Below the pieces are notes generated by a model. That model did not search any database. It was not told where the DNA came from and worked only from the letters and a program-made list of their open reading frames with translations. From positions 5,587,377 to 5,651,376 of the forward strand of contig NC_065902.1 of NCBI RefSeq assembly GCF_905147045.1: 64,000 nucleotides of DNA. Direction: 5' to 3'. The DNA is from Nymphalis io (lineage: Eukaryota; Arthropoda; Insecta; Lepidoptera; Nymphalidae). The first letter of the stretch is position 1; each line of letters starts with the position of its first letter. This document shows, in pieces, positions 1 to 12,968 of this stretch. Both the position numbers and the translations under genes were made by a program.

Positions 1-294
1 ACTGGTGGTAGGGCTTTGTGCAAGCTCGTCTGGGTAGGTACCACCCACTCATCAGATATTCTACCGCAAAACAGCAGTACTTGGTATTGTTGTGTTTCGG
101 TTTGAAGGGTGAGTGAGCCAGTGTAATTACAGGCACAAGGGACATAAAATCTTAGTTCCCAAGGTTGGTGGCGCATTGGATATGTAAGCGATGGTTGACA
201 TTTCTTACAATGTCAATGTCTAAGGGCGTTGGTGACCACTTACCATCAGGTGGCCCATATGCTCGTCCGCCTTCCTATTTTATAAAAAAAAAAA
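1..294 (+). mobile_element. SINE family A copy, cut by window start
   Basis: Runs from ctggtggtagggctttgtgc to the conserved tail (cttaccatcaggtggccca ... cctattttat) and an A-run. About 95 percent alike by eye to the copies at 48010 and 60968. Confidence 0.9.
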
Positions 295-469
295 GATAAA
301 CATTTGGAATTTCGGTATTCTTTTGAGTTTTAAAAAAATAAATTAAAAATATGAAACTAACATTGGAATGAATATTCTACTGAGAAGAATCAATAAACAC
401 TCGGTAGTTAAAATTTTTCATTTTTAAAACAATTTAGATTTTCAACTATTTACGATTAAATATATATGT

Positions 470-608
470 CCGTAACCGCCTGTGAATGTCCCACTGCTGG
501 GCTAAAGGTCTCCGCTCCCTTATTTAAGAAGAAGGTTTGGAGCTTATTCCTCCACGCTGCTCCAGTGCGGGTTGGTGAAATACAATTTCCATCACCGTAA
601 AACATGAT
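470..608 (-). mobile_element. SINE family B 3' half
   Basis: The complement carries the family features seen at 9395: cactgctgggctaaaggtct, aggtttggagcttattcctc and cacgctgctccagtgcgggt. Confidence 0.8.
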
Positions 609-1579
609 ATAATTATAATAAATTTATATATCCAGTGAGAATATCATCGAAGCTCTACGATTTTTATCGTTTATGTAGTCTTCTACAGAATAATTAAATA
701 TAGTTATTAATGTCGTTTAATGAGCTGAGCTTTAAAATTAATTGCTAAATGAAAAGTATATATTAATATACATGTATTAAATTTATACATTATATTACAT
801 ATACATATATTAAACATAAGTAAATTTATATTATTTTTTTATCTTTATTGGTCCACAAAACAAAATGATAATCAAACAACATGTACATGATTTCATTTTT
901 CTCGATGCAGACACCACGTGCGCTTAAAATTGAACAATGTTTAAACAGAATTTTAGATTAAATCCAATAAGTTAGTAGATTTGGAAGGACCTAGGAAGTG
1001 AGCTTGTTGAGTAAAATAATTGACTTTACAGTTTATCTTTACTTATCGTGTTTATAAAAAATTGTCACAAAATATCGACAGTGATGATATTGTTGTAAAT
1101 ATATTGTGATACTAACGTAAGTATATTGACTTTGTTTAAAATATCCCGAAAGGAGGCTTTACTTTCTAGTTTATACATAGACTAGTGTAAAACAATAAAT
1201 ATTTTTGTCTGTAACGCTTAAGAAATAAACCATAAGACATAAAATATCCTAACTAATATTATAATAGGCGAGAGTGAGTTTGTTTATTTGTTACATTCTT
1301 TTTTGCTTTCACGTGTTTAACTACCCAACCAATCATCCATAAAATCCATTCGTAGTGCGCGTCTACATTACAAAACGGAGGTCTCATTTTAAATATAGAT
1401 TTTCTTCATATAGCGAATAAGCGATGATTAGCAAAGAAAGCTAATTTCTTTAAGAAATGATACTGACTAGAAATCAAGGGAAAATGTGCTATTAAAAAAG
1501 GTAGAAAAAGATACCTTAAATGTTTTAAACATAAGGACGATAAATGATAAGTCATAAGTTCGCGTGATAGCTATGACTT

Positions 1580-2310
1580 AAGGAGCAGTAATGAGGGACG
1601 GCTCCGTTTGCGTGTGCATGTGCGCGTGCGCTCACAGAGCGTTCATGGTTCATCGGACATCGTATCGCCGACCACCGAGCACCGAGCAGTCGATCACGAG
1701 TGTATCTAATTCAGTGTGCTGCATGTGCCTCCGAGGAATTTGTTTTGTGCACGCCGATGCCGGGTACAATCGACGTTTTATTTTCGTGAGATCGGTGTCC
1801 CTGCCCGCAACGCATTCCTTGTTGTAATTTTGTTTGCATCTTTTTCACTACCCAGCGAAAATAAGCTTTGATGTTGGAATCGGGATCACTTTTTTGCGAT
1901 GTAGAACGATTTTTCTTAATTTGAATGATTGGTTACTGTGTAGGTTAAATCGGACGTGCGAGATCGTTCACGCCTCAGTTATATATTTAAACCTTATATA
2001 AATGAGGTTACTACTCTCCGCAGATGCTTGAAAGATGCTTTTATCAAAACAAAAATCGAAATTGACGCTTTTAAATTCAACTTTAAAGAGAATACTTTAT
2101 CAGTTATTGCATCCGTATTGCGGTATTGCATTGGGTAAATATGTTTTTTTTTTTTATATTAGTTAATACGGAGGCATTCGTCGTTTGTGGTTAGATTATA
2201 AGCTTGACTTGAATAATAGGCCCGTCGTTTGTGGTGTAAACAGTACGTGACTCGGCCGCGCCGCGACGGTAAGCGCCCGGCCCCCGCGTTGGCGCCACGA
2301 ACACTCCGAT
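1580..2310 (+). promoter_or_regulatory. GC-richer island, possible promoter or first-exon region (unproven)
   Basis: Two GC-rich stretches (1590-1830 and 2220-2310) stand out from AT-rich DNA. The second ends in a consensus donor (gacg|gtaagcg at 2269). Short open frames here show no signal peptide or VWC domain. This could be the sog 5' region, but nothing ties it to sog directly. Confidence 0.25.
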
Positions 2311-3513
2311 TTACCTCAAACATTAATCTTTAGATCAAAGCAAGTCATGTTTTATATTAAATGGTGTTTGATATATCGTTACACGTTTAATATATTGTTG
2401 TAATGTGCTGAACTACGCAGCGGAGTACTTACCGTACTCAATTATAACTCTGCTATCTTTATTCTGAACTGAATCCGTACCTTATACTGCTTATTTACAT
2501 TTACCATTCCAACAAAATATATTCAAAATGTTTACTTGAAAAGTACGAATGAAATAATAATATTTTAGAAGTGATAAAACTTCACAGCATCAACGGTTCA
2601 CTGAGGGCTCACGGCCGCTTTATTAGGCAAAATATTTTAAGAAGTAAATTGCGAAGTGTGTGCATTCTGAAACAATTTGCGACGTGTTTATTAAAACAAA
2701 ACGTACTTGCGTAAATAGAGAACATACGCGACGTGCAAACAAAGGCGACGTCGCGACGCTCGGCGCCGGCGCCGGACAGTGTAGCTCTTTTTACATAGAT
2801 CTGATCGAAAAGAACCAACGACCTCTGAAATAATCAACCGTTTGCTTTTAGTTTAGTTCAATAATTTGAATAATCTTATTTGCAGATAAGATTGTTTTAG
2901 TTATTCACACTATTTTATTACTTTACATGGTGTCAATTATTAATAACATTTAAGGAATCTGTGCTTGATTTTAAATTCGTTAAGATCAATTTTAATTTGA
3001 ATCAAATAATTTTAAGTCAAAGGCACACGAAGTGCGTAGCATTTCAAAGTTAATTTTCGTTGAAATTTGCTTGTAAGTGACCCAAGCGCGTTCCGAGGGA
3101 CAGATATTAATCTAAAATATTCGGTATGAATATTTATTATCTTGCAAATAGCGGTCACGATTAAGTTTAATATTAAAATGATTAAGATATTGATATAATT
3201 ATTATACAACGTGGTAAACTTGGTCGACGACAAGTAGAATGAAAATGTCGCCGATAGACGGCGCCAGTGCGTTAATGCGTACATTTTAACACGATTGCTC
3301 TTATTTCATACAATATTAGCTTGAGACTGCGGCCTGCGGGTGGCTATCAGTGCAGCTGAAATTACGCACGCTTGCATTTTCATTTATCAACACATTCTGT
3401 TCTACCAGATGGGATTAGCACAATCGCGCTGAAATTGAGTATTGAATTATTTTACATTTTCTTAAGTGAAAATGTGGAATAATATTAAATAAATATTTAT
3501 ATTTGTTTGATAT

Positions 3514-3702
3514 ACTTGGTGCTGGCGCTTTGTGCAAGCCCGTTTGGGTTTCATCAACTCATCATATATTATTTCGTCAAGCAGCAATTTTAATAATCGT
3601 TTTGTTCCGGTTTGAACGGCGAGAGTCAATGTAACCGTAGAACCACAAGTTGGGCGGTGGTAACCAGTTACCATCAGGTGGCCCATTGGCCAACCGCAAA
3701 CT
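3514..3702 (+). mobile_element. SINE family A, diverged and shortened
   Basis: Recognisable head (ggcgctttgtgcaagcccg) and tail (taccatcaggtggccca) with internal loss. An old copy. Confidence 0.75.
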
Positions 3703-6700
3703 TTTTGAATAATAAGTTTGCGATTTATATATTAAGTAATTTAAGCTATTTTAAATGTATGTGCACATATATCATTCGAAAATAAACGTTAAAATAACTG
3801 ACACTATTGTAATAGAATATAGTATTTCAAATGCAAAACTTAAACTGAGTTATTCGTTTATTACGATCATAAAAGCACGGTTTCGCTTCGTATGCGTTTC
3901 CTCGTTTTGTCTGTAAATGGCATTATGTGATGCTTATGAACCATGACGCGCGGCGGAGTGCATAAAGGGGGTGAAAAATAAATATGTATTAAGTTTCATA
4001 CTACTCAGGTTTTTTTGTATTGTCACAGTTTCATAGTTGTACCTTTACTTTCGTATTGTGTCTTTTAGTGAAATATTTAAGTTAAATTTCAATTTACAGC
4101 TTCATTAATTTCACATTTCGTAGTTATTTTAATCAATCGATTAAGTTTGGTTCTGTTTCTTAATTTATATTATTATTTACTTGTAAAAACAAACGTGTTT
4201 GCGCACGTGTCATTGGCGAAATTATTATATCGGCTATATTAAATCCGTCGCGTAATTTAATTTAAAAAATACATGATTTCAAATACATATATCATATTAT
4301 CAGAAAATGAATATATGTTTATTTGAACGCCTTAAATTTAAATTTTTCATTCCAGTTTGAAAATATCTTCTTGCCTTAGAGTTTACTTATTGAGTAAGTA
4401 ATTATATACTATATAACATCGTGCTACGACCCACGGGACAGAACAGTAAAGTTCAACGCGGATAAAACCGCGCTGAGCAGCTAGTCTTTTGCTATAAAGA
4501 CTAAATAATAGTACTAGGTAATCTCTAATTGTATTGAATAGGAAGTAGAATAGAATAGAAAAATCAAAATACACCGAAGCATTTATTAATATTGTGTATA
4601 ATATATATATATTTATATAGAATAAAACAAAATCATTGAATTACAAGTAGAGGTTGACGGTCGCACAAATTCCACTATAAAGTATTTTAATGTCGCAGGA
4701 GTACTGAATAGCGCTGTATTGCTTTCAATGGTTCTAGTAAAGTTCTCTTGATTACATTTCTAGCTCGATCCAGCTCCGCGTATTTGTAGTATGACTACTA
4801 CCTACTTATTCATGTCGACGAACCATTATCGTTATCTTTTGCACGCTATAGTATTAAATTTGATATAATGTTACTGCCTTGTTCTTAATATAACTGTTCT
4901 ATTTAATCACAACTACGAATAGTATTTTATTGCCAGCTCATATGCATGTAGAAGGTGTGTTCCTTCATCGTGTGGTGCCGGGTTCGTGTTTTGAAGTAGC
5001 GCCAATTCGTGCCCATTTAAAATTTTTATCGAAGATTTTATTGAAACAAATTGTCAGAACGAATTTAAGTGGCACATTTTATCAATTCAAATATTACGAT
5101 GATTACTTTTCAAAATGCACGACCGCGGCACAGCGTCTGGTATATTTAGTCCAATGAAATTAAGTAAATTAAATATCAATTATGTCATTTTTTCATCTAA
5201 GAGAAATTATTGATCACCTGATATTTTAAATAAATTTATGAAATTAACTTGTACATAATAAAAAAATACTGCTGCTACTATACTAAATGTACATTACATT
5301 AATAAACATATTACTTATATATAACTTCGTCATCAGTTATTTAAAAACCTGTCACATTTCGCGCAATTACCTGTTACACGTATTTGGATGTAGACTTACA
5401 AACTAAATGAATATAATTTGATCAATTAAAATTATAGCGTCAGAATCTATGAGACTAGGAGTGGAGTTGGCCCATAACCCATAAGGCAAGTGTGCGTGCT
5501 TAAAAGGTCACAGGCGAGACGCGAAGGCTATTTGGAAAGTAGACTGGCGCCAGCGCACGGCGGCTCTAAGCAAATTTGGTGAGTATGTGTAGCTACCGGC
5601 ACCACCTTTAGTAAACTGACACAATATGAGTATGTTCACTAAAGCAATGCCAGTTATAAAATACAAAGTCACGATTTTCGTTTTCGACTCGCATTGTGGA
5701 AAGGCGTTTCTGGAACCCTTAAGGTAATGACCTACGTGAATGTTTATTAACAGAAATATAATTTAATTAAGTTGTAAGTGTAATACACTTGTAATATATT
5801 ATAGCATATAATGTAGCATCAATGACGTCTTTGTCATACCTAGGTTATCGTCGGAGTTCGAGATTTGTACTGACGCCTGACCCTACTTTTGCAAAGTGAT
5901 ATTATTTAGTCTCGTGGCACGTAATTGGTCAACTGAACATGTCCTTACACATTAAATTTTTGCAAAATAGACAACATATTTAAATCCAAATTCAAATATT
6001 TCTGCTAATTGCTTTATAGTAATAATGCAAATCTTATTTGCAACTTAACGATATTCGCAAAATGTTATTAATCAATTTGAATATGATTGATTATATTTAT
6101 AAAATGCCTTAATTTACTGGGCTTGATGTTATAATTTCTTAGTTATTAATGTAGCGGCCCTTAACGTAGCGACTAAAGTGGTTATCGTAGTCAAATGGCG
6201 ACACGGCATTCAGAGTTATATTCGCGAAATGGCCTAAATGCTGAGCATATGAATGACATGCAGCGTATGGGCACATACGTACTTATGTACATAATTGTGA
6301 GTGCGCAAGTTATGATCGCGCGTTTGGCGCCATTTACATACCATTCTATTGTTCACAGAAATGTGGCGCCGACACTTACTTGTTCATACGTAATTTTATG
6401 ATCAACGCTCGCTTGCTGTTTTCTGCATCTTTAACCGCCACTTGAATGTGAATAGAGCATGGCAGCCACAAACGGTCCTTTTAAATCTGTAATAATTCAT
6501 GAGCGTTTACTTGCGTGCCTTGAATATGTTAACTTTGTGAAAATTCTCAAATATGACGTGACATTCTTTGGTGTAGTTCTCTTATGAGCGGATATGTATC
6601 AATAGAATTAAATAGGTTTTTATTTATTACTTTATGGCCTGAGTGCATCGTAAGGAAATCCTGACTCATTTTGTACACAAATTGAATAGCATAAGTTTTT

Positions 6701-7211
6701 ATGTATGGAGTATAATGTTTTACCATTAAACATAGACACATTTAAATAGTTTCTTCGAAGGAAACTTTAAAAACTGATAATTTGAAGTAAGCATTAGAGA
6801 ACGTTTTAAACTTAGAGAACGATGTAAAGTTTTTCTGATAAATCAAGAGGATACTCTTTAATACGAAAGTAGTACAGTGTTTCTTAGTTACAGTTAAATA
6901 ACTAGGAAACAAGTTATATGTAGAAATGATATCTTACAATATATAATTTTTTTTGAATTTATCGTTTCGTTCAAAAACGAATTCATCATTTTCATTCGCC
7001 TGCTATTATCGATTTATTTGATTTCGACGAGTATGTATTTTTACAGAAGGCCATCTGTCCGAGGTCAACCCTCCATGCGAATTTTTCTACTAGTCGTTTG
7101 AATAACATAAAATTTTCCTTAGTCAATTTTCATATCACTTACACTTCTAGATGGGACTCTATTCAATTCTGCAAAAAAGATTTTATAATTACTATTACAA
7201 ATAATAATAAT

Positions 7212-7573
7212 GTCCTCCAGACCGATTTCGGCCACGGCGGCCAATCTCAAGAGAGATTAGCCAACTACGCATGAGATATTATAGTGCACAAGTGTGTGCG
7301 CAAACACAGGTGCACTCTCAATTTCCTAACTCTCATAATCCAATAGGACGGCAATCCGTATAGGACCAGAAAGAGTTTAGGCGCAGCACCAACGGCTTTA
7401 CATGCTTTCCGAGGCACGGGAGCGGGACACACTTCCAATTTCCAGACTCCGGGCTGCTACTGAGAATTTTCTAACAAAAAATCCAATAACTTTTTATTGT
7501 CCGACCTGGTAATTGAACCCAGGACCTCCGGGTCTGCGGCCTTACATCAAGCCACAAGACCAACCAGGCAGTC
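7212..7573 (-). mobile_element. SINE family C, tRNA-derived, near full length
   Basis: Read on the minus strand it starts with a tRNA-like head (tgcctggttggtcttgtggc, B-box ctgggttcaattaccagg). The body has gccgtcctattggattatga and gtgtttgcgcacacacttgt, and the tail is ggccgaaatcggtctggagg then an ATT repeat. Confidence 0.85.
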
Positions 7574-8640
7574 ACTATTTAACTACTACAAATATAAATA
7601 TATTTATACAATTCAAAATTCACTATATATTAGTATGTAGTTGAAATAGCTTACAGAAATCTTATAAGATATTGATATCGATGGCATATGTGTTTATCGA
7701 ATTAGGCGTTAGTGCGGAAAGGCGTTGAAAGGAATTTATAAATATTTGAACGCGTATAACGAATGTACCGTGCCTGCACTCCATAGCTAGACTCGATGAA
7801 AGATTTATCTCAGGTAATTTATGATAGACACAAGAGAGACGGATTGAGTAATGCTATAATAAATAAGCCAGGGCACTTATTTCATCTTTATTGTATATTA
7901 TGAAACATTAAAATAAGCAAAAACACTATAAAATCGTCTCGATTTTCACGTCCATATTTTTTAAGTAACCAACCTATGATTCTTATATAGAAACGCTTAA
8001 TATTGATTAATTTTTGACCATAATCTATCAAGCTATATTCATACCTAAGACCTGACCCCTGACCCCCCAACATGTGGCCGAAGCCAGCGGTGAAAAGTAG
8101 TGCTTTATATAAACGTGTGTATATAATCCTATTATTATGGTATTTTATAAAAACGTCAATTATTTTTAATAGTAGTAACATGTGATAGACGAAATTGCAA
8201 AAAATCCTCTTTTCTTCCACATTTACACGGATCGTACTAAATCGTGATAACCTATGAAAGTGTGAAAATGTATGTATGTGTTCAAATAATATTAAAATTA
8301 TGTTATTACATCGATATATTTACAAGTAAATGATCTAAGTAAAAACGAAATCGATGATTAGATGTTTTGGCATTTCAATCGATCTAATGTTGACACATTT
8401 TAAGTTTAGATTATAAAAAGTGGATTCGTAATTAAGTTATTTCCTTTTAAAATGTTTAGTTTTTTGTACGATTTCTTATATAAGTCAATAAAAAAACTGC
8501 GCTAGTTTAACTTTTTTAATTATATACTCATTTCTAAGAACACACGTTTTAAGCACATATGCCATAGCTTATTTAATATTGAATAAAAAAAATAAAATAA
8601 AAATAATACATTAAAGTAAAGAATTGTAATTATTATATTA

Positions 8641-8987
8641 GGTCCACGGGGTTGGTTCTGCAGGTCGAAATTTCCAGAACGAAAACTTTTAAACCAAAAA
8701 CATACCGTGCTTTCTTTTTCGACACCAGCGCTGTTCCTGCAGCATTGGTGCCACGGTAGAACTCGTACTCGTAAATGTACCGATATTTCATGTTTTCCAT
8801 TGTGCGGTAATAAGCGACGCCAAAGAAAAAAATAATGAGGAAAAAACAAATGAATGACTGTTTTCAAAACTCAAATATACAAGGTAAAAAAATTTAATAA
8901 TTTGAATTTGGAATTCTTAACCAAAGAGGAGATATTTCAGATCAAAGTGGTCAGTACGACAAAACGCTAATTTTATGTGTAAGGACC
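8641..8987 (-). mobile_element. mariner 5' half (same family as the 44.7-kb copy), truncated
   Basis: Read on the minus strand from 8987: the aggtcctta terminal repeat, then a leader nearly identical to 44744-44840 (gaccactttgatctgaaata...). A frame-damaged transposase N-terminus follows with VCFWFKSFRSGNFDLQNQPR, the helix-turn-helix region of mariner transposases. It stops abruptly at 8641, with no 3' repeat. Confidence 0.82.
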
Positions 8988-9394
8988 TAATATTAAATAA
9001 ATTTATGATAATTAAATTCTTGTTTTTAATATTAATTAGTAAATATTTCGTATTAAAAAATGGAACGAGGTTTTTTTATATTAAAACAATTGATTCAAAA
9101 TTAACTCTTTGTTTTATATAGGTGTTAAATAGGTATTTTTTAGTACAATGAAATTGAGAAAATTTACGTTTATTTATTTTATTTTGTATATAAAAATATC
9201 AAACAAAAGAAGTATGTAGTCGATATTAAAACTTTATAAATGGAGCAAGGATTTTTGTATTAACATAGTTAAAATGTTTATTTGCGCTACGAGACGTGAT
9301 TGACATTCAATTAGTAATGTGTTAACTATTGACAGTCTAACAAATTTGTACATCTTAAAGAAATGTGGTAGTGGATTAAATAATATGGAGTCGA

Positions 9395-9701
9395 CCAGTC
9401 AGATGGTCCAGTGATTCGAACGCGTGATTTTTAACCGATGGTCCCGGGTTCAAGTCCATGCAACCACTTAATTTTCACGTGTTTACTTTGTGTTTATCAT
9501 CTTGTGCCCAATGGTGGAGGAAAACCTGTATGTGTCTGATTTAAATGAAATTTTGCCAAATATATGCCAATATTATTCATTTATCCACCAATACACATTG
9601 GGGCTGCGCGGTGCAATAAGCTCCATATCTTGTCAAAGGGAGAGGAGACCTTAGCCCAGCAGTGGGATATTAACAGGCCGCAGCTTTGAACAAAAAAAAA
9701 G
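9395..9701 (+). mobile_element. SINE family B, tRNA-derived, near full length
   Basis: The head looks like a tRNA with B-box gggttcaagtcc. The body has tgatttaaatgaaattttgc and caccaatacacattggggct, and the tail gcccagcagtgggatattaa is followed by an A-run. It is a Pol III-type retroposon, not a tRNA gene. Confidence 0.85.
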
Positions 9702-10289
9702 CTATTTGTAATTTTGTACACGAATTGATTACTTAACAAGCACAGTTTGAAATGTTTGCGAATAGATTGTATAAATATATTAAGTAGGTATTAAAGCGCA
9801 TGTAATTGAAACTATAAATTCTATTGCAGTCGAGTAGTAACTTGTATATACAATTAATAACCTAATCAATTGAGTCTTGCTATTGCAGATGACCTATGCA
9901 CTTACGAGCGCCTTGAGATAGCGAAATCTGCTTATTATATAATATTGCAAAATAAATAAAGCAAAGTTTGTGCATGTTCGTTTGTGTTATACTGGGGTGT
10001 GTTATACGGGTACTGTCGGTTATCCCAATTATTCTTCTGGTGAGCCTGCCGGATTAAAAAAATATTCTGGCCTCCCTTGAATTTTTATTACAATAAAACA
10101 AAATATTTTAACGATTTCTTTATTTCTTGATTAAAAAAAAAACCTCCACCACCTCACTTCCACCACTTCCACCTCTCTTGACATCCCTCTAGGTGGGCGT
10201 CCCTAGCGTCATAAATTCGAATTATTGCAAGATACTTTTTTAGGACGTGGACGTTACGTAACGTTAAGAAGTAGTACATTACGTATAAG

Positions 10290-11275
10290 TATAAGATGAA
10301 GAACGTGCCACAAATCTATATTGACATTATCCGAGACATTTACCATAATTCGGAATCAATAGTAAGGACCGCCGTTGGCGAAACACACCCTTTCCCGATC
10401 ACAGTTGGTGTCCATCAAGGCTCGGCCCTGAGTCCTTTTCTGTTCAGTGTAGTGCTTGACGTTGTCACAGCGAAAGCCTATGAGCCGTCTCCCTGGCTCA
10501 TGATGTATGCTGATGATATTGCACTGGTAGATGAGGACAAGCAGGTATTGGAGCAAAAGGTGAACCAGTGGAACGGTGTGCTAGAGAGGGGCGGTCTGAT
10601 GCTAAATGTTGCGAAGACCGAGTATATGGCCTGTGGTAGGTCGGACCCCGAACCCATAAAAATATTCGGAGAATCCGTTATCAAGACGGAAAAGTTTAAA
10701 TACCTCGGGTCCGTACTGCACGAGTCTGGTACAATCGACTACGACGTTAGAGCTTGAATAAACGCAGCCTGGGCCAAATGGCGGGAAGTCACCGGTGTAA
10801 TCTGTGAGCCGGATATCAGGATATCAGGATACCGGTGAAATTAAAGGGCCTTGTGTACAAGTGCATCGTCCGACCAGTCTTATTGTACGTGGCCAGCTCT
10901 CGCGAGACACGTTCAGCAACTTCACGTCGCGGAAATGAAGATGTTGCGGTGAATGTGTGGCGTTACGCGACTAGATCGCATTCGTAACGAGCACATCCGT
11001 GGTAGCCTTGGCGTTTGTAAGTTGCAGGAAAGCCGTCTGCGTTGGTTTGGCCACATTAGCCACAGACCACCAGACTATGTCGGGAACCGATGCCTGGACT
11101 TTGTTGTCGAAGGCCCTAGATTCCGCGGCAGGCCCAAGAAGCGCTGGCTCGATGTTGTGATGGACGATATGAGAGAGCACGATCTCACTAAGGAGGACAC
11201 TTTAGATCGAGCAAAGTGGAGGCGTAGATGCAGGAAAGCGGACCTTGGCGTTACTAGGCCGGGAAAACGCTAGGC
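10290..11275 (+). pseudogene. RTE-like non-LTR retrotransposon remnant (reverse transcriptase and C-terminal part)
   Basis: The frame from 10296 encodes an RT palm: VHQGSALSPFLFSVVLD and MYADDIAL with the catalytic Asp pair kept, then GLMLNVAKTEY and KYLGSVLHE. A TGA at 10755 and further frame breaks interrupt it near 10830. A second frame (about 10950-11273) encodes LRWFGHISHRP and GRPKKRWLDVVMDDMREHDL, a C-terminal block usual in insect RTE-type elements. No endonuclease domain or 5' end is present, so this is a dead 5'-truncated copy. Assignment to RTE is by likeness. Confidence 0.8.
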
Positions 11276-11512
11276 AGAAGAAGACATTACGTACGTTATT
11301 ACTTTTTACATTAAACAATAGAGGTATAGAGGATGAGCAATTATCCAATACGATTCGCACTCTACCTTACGCGCTTCACCTACATTGATATTACTACGTC
11401 CGAATCATCACTCACGTGCCAACAAGGACAGTACAAATTCAAATTGGATCAACGGTACGAACACAAACAAGCATATATTTATATACATAAATTAAAAAAA
11501 TCAACGCGATTT

Positions 11513-11814
11513 ACTTGGAGGCAGGGCTTTTGTGCAAGCCCGTCTGGGTAGGTACTTCCTACTCTTCACAGTCGTATTTTACGTTTTTAATTGTTACGTT
11601 ACGTTTACTACGTTTTTTTATTGTTGTTTTAGTTTGAATTATGAGTGAGCTAGTGTAAATACAGGAACGAGGATACAGGCACTAAGATGTTGTCTTAGTT
11701 CCCAAAGCTGATGGCGCATTGGCAATATAAGGAATCGTTAATATTTTTTACAGCGGCAATATCTACCTACCTACTATTGCCTATATACGGTCTACCAATT
11801 TATATAAAAAAAAC
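11513..11814 (+). mobile_element. SINE family A, diverged
   Basis: Head gggcttttgtgcaagcccgt, middle gtgagctagtgtaaatacag and a degraded tail followed by an A-run. Confidence 0.75.
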
Positions 11815-12774
11815 AATAAATATTTTGCACACATATAAAATAAAAAAAGCTGCTATTTTCAATGACACTTTTCACTTATATCAAGTCAAGTCAGAATTGT
11901 GTATTAAAGTGTTCTCTAGCCAGTTACCTTATTATTTTTATCACATAAGTGCGCTATAAAGATGTTAAATATAATAATTATAAGACTGAGGCAATTACGA
12001 TTTTATTATCTGGGGATAATAGTGTTCACACGCCGTTTCGCGTTCTAGGATTTACAATAAGATCTAAGCGGTATAATATTTATGTACTTCAGTAAGAAAC
12101 TTTAAAGAATACCAAATATATGTCTGTACAAGTATGTCGATTTTTAAGTTTATAATATTATTATTATTATACATTTTCATCTCCTTATATAACTATCAAT
12201 TTTATATATAAATTATATTTTTATATAATAAAACGATAGTTAAGTTAACAATAATTGTGGATTGCAAAAATATGTCAATTGTTACTTGACTTTATGTGGG
12301 ACAAATCTTGCAAATGAATTTAAAACGAGTTCAACTCAACGAATTGATTTGCGCACAATTTGTAGCGCTGGTGAAAAAAAATTTTTTAACATTATACATA
12401 GTTGACAGTACTTTAAGAAGTAATTAAGTGCATGCATTTAAACATTCACGGCCTTACTTGTAATTTTTTTTTATTATTTGATTAATTAAACAATGATGGT
12501 ATCTTTATCTTTTCAATTTCATATCAATAACGACTGAAAAAGCGAAGTATATTTTTTAACTAAAAAGCTGCTAAGCAACGTTTGTAAGCCGTTACTGTTC
12601 TGTGTTACTTTAATAAGTTATATTTTTAATATGCATATGTATCTTTAGCGTATCATTCAATCCATATGTACTGCGTTTTATTATGCAGTGCTGAATATTT
12701 TAGATATACGAAAAAATCTCCTTTATAAAAATATGTTTTATTAGATAACAAAGCTCGCTATCGACTTCGCCCGC

Positions 12775-12968
12775 ATTTTAGGTGAGTGGGGAGATGTTGG
12801 TTTTAGAGGGTGGGATGGTTATAAAAGACTATAAAGCCTATGTCCATTCTCGGGGTTCCAAACCTGGTTTTATACCAAAAATCATCAAAATCAGTTCAGT
12901 GTTCTAATCGTGAAAGCGTAACAGACATACAGAGTTACTTTTGCATATATAATAGTGGTAAAGATTAG
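12775..12968 (+). mobile_element. RTE-type LINE 3' end fragment
   Basis: cattttaggtgagtggggag through caaaaatcatcaaaatcagt tcagtg, gtgaaagcgtaacagacata cagagttac and an ending tttgcatatataatagtggt. This 3'-end style is common in insect RTE elements. Identification is by likeness. Confidence 0.5.

Larger units (their letters stand above)
295..7211. other. non-coding stretch
   Basis: AT-rich DNA upstream of the recognised sog exons. Apart from the SINE copies at 470 and 3514, it shows GC-richer islands (about 1.6, 2.25, 2.75, 3.25, 5.5 and 6.35 kb) that repeatedly contain GGCGCC. No coding exon is supported. Confidence 0.7.
7574..10289. other. non-coding stretch with mariner and SINE remains
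   Basis: Outside the mariner fragment and the family B SINE, only AT-rich sequence and low-complexity runs are seen. Confidence 0.65.

Noticed and set aside
1591..1827. 78-codon Cys-containing frame considered as the sog N-terminus
   Set aside because: No signal peptide, membrane segment or VWC cysteine spacing, and no donor that would join it in phase to 24024.
9395..9470. tRNA-like sequence
   Set aside because: It has Pol III boxes but poor cloverleaf pairing, and continues into a SINE body and A tail.
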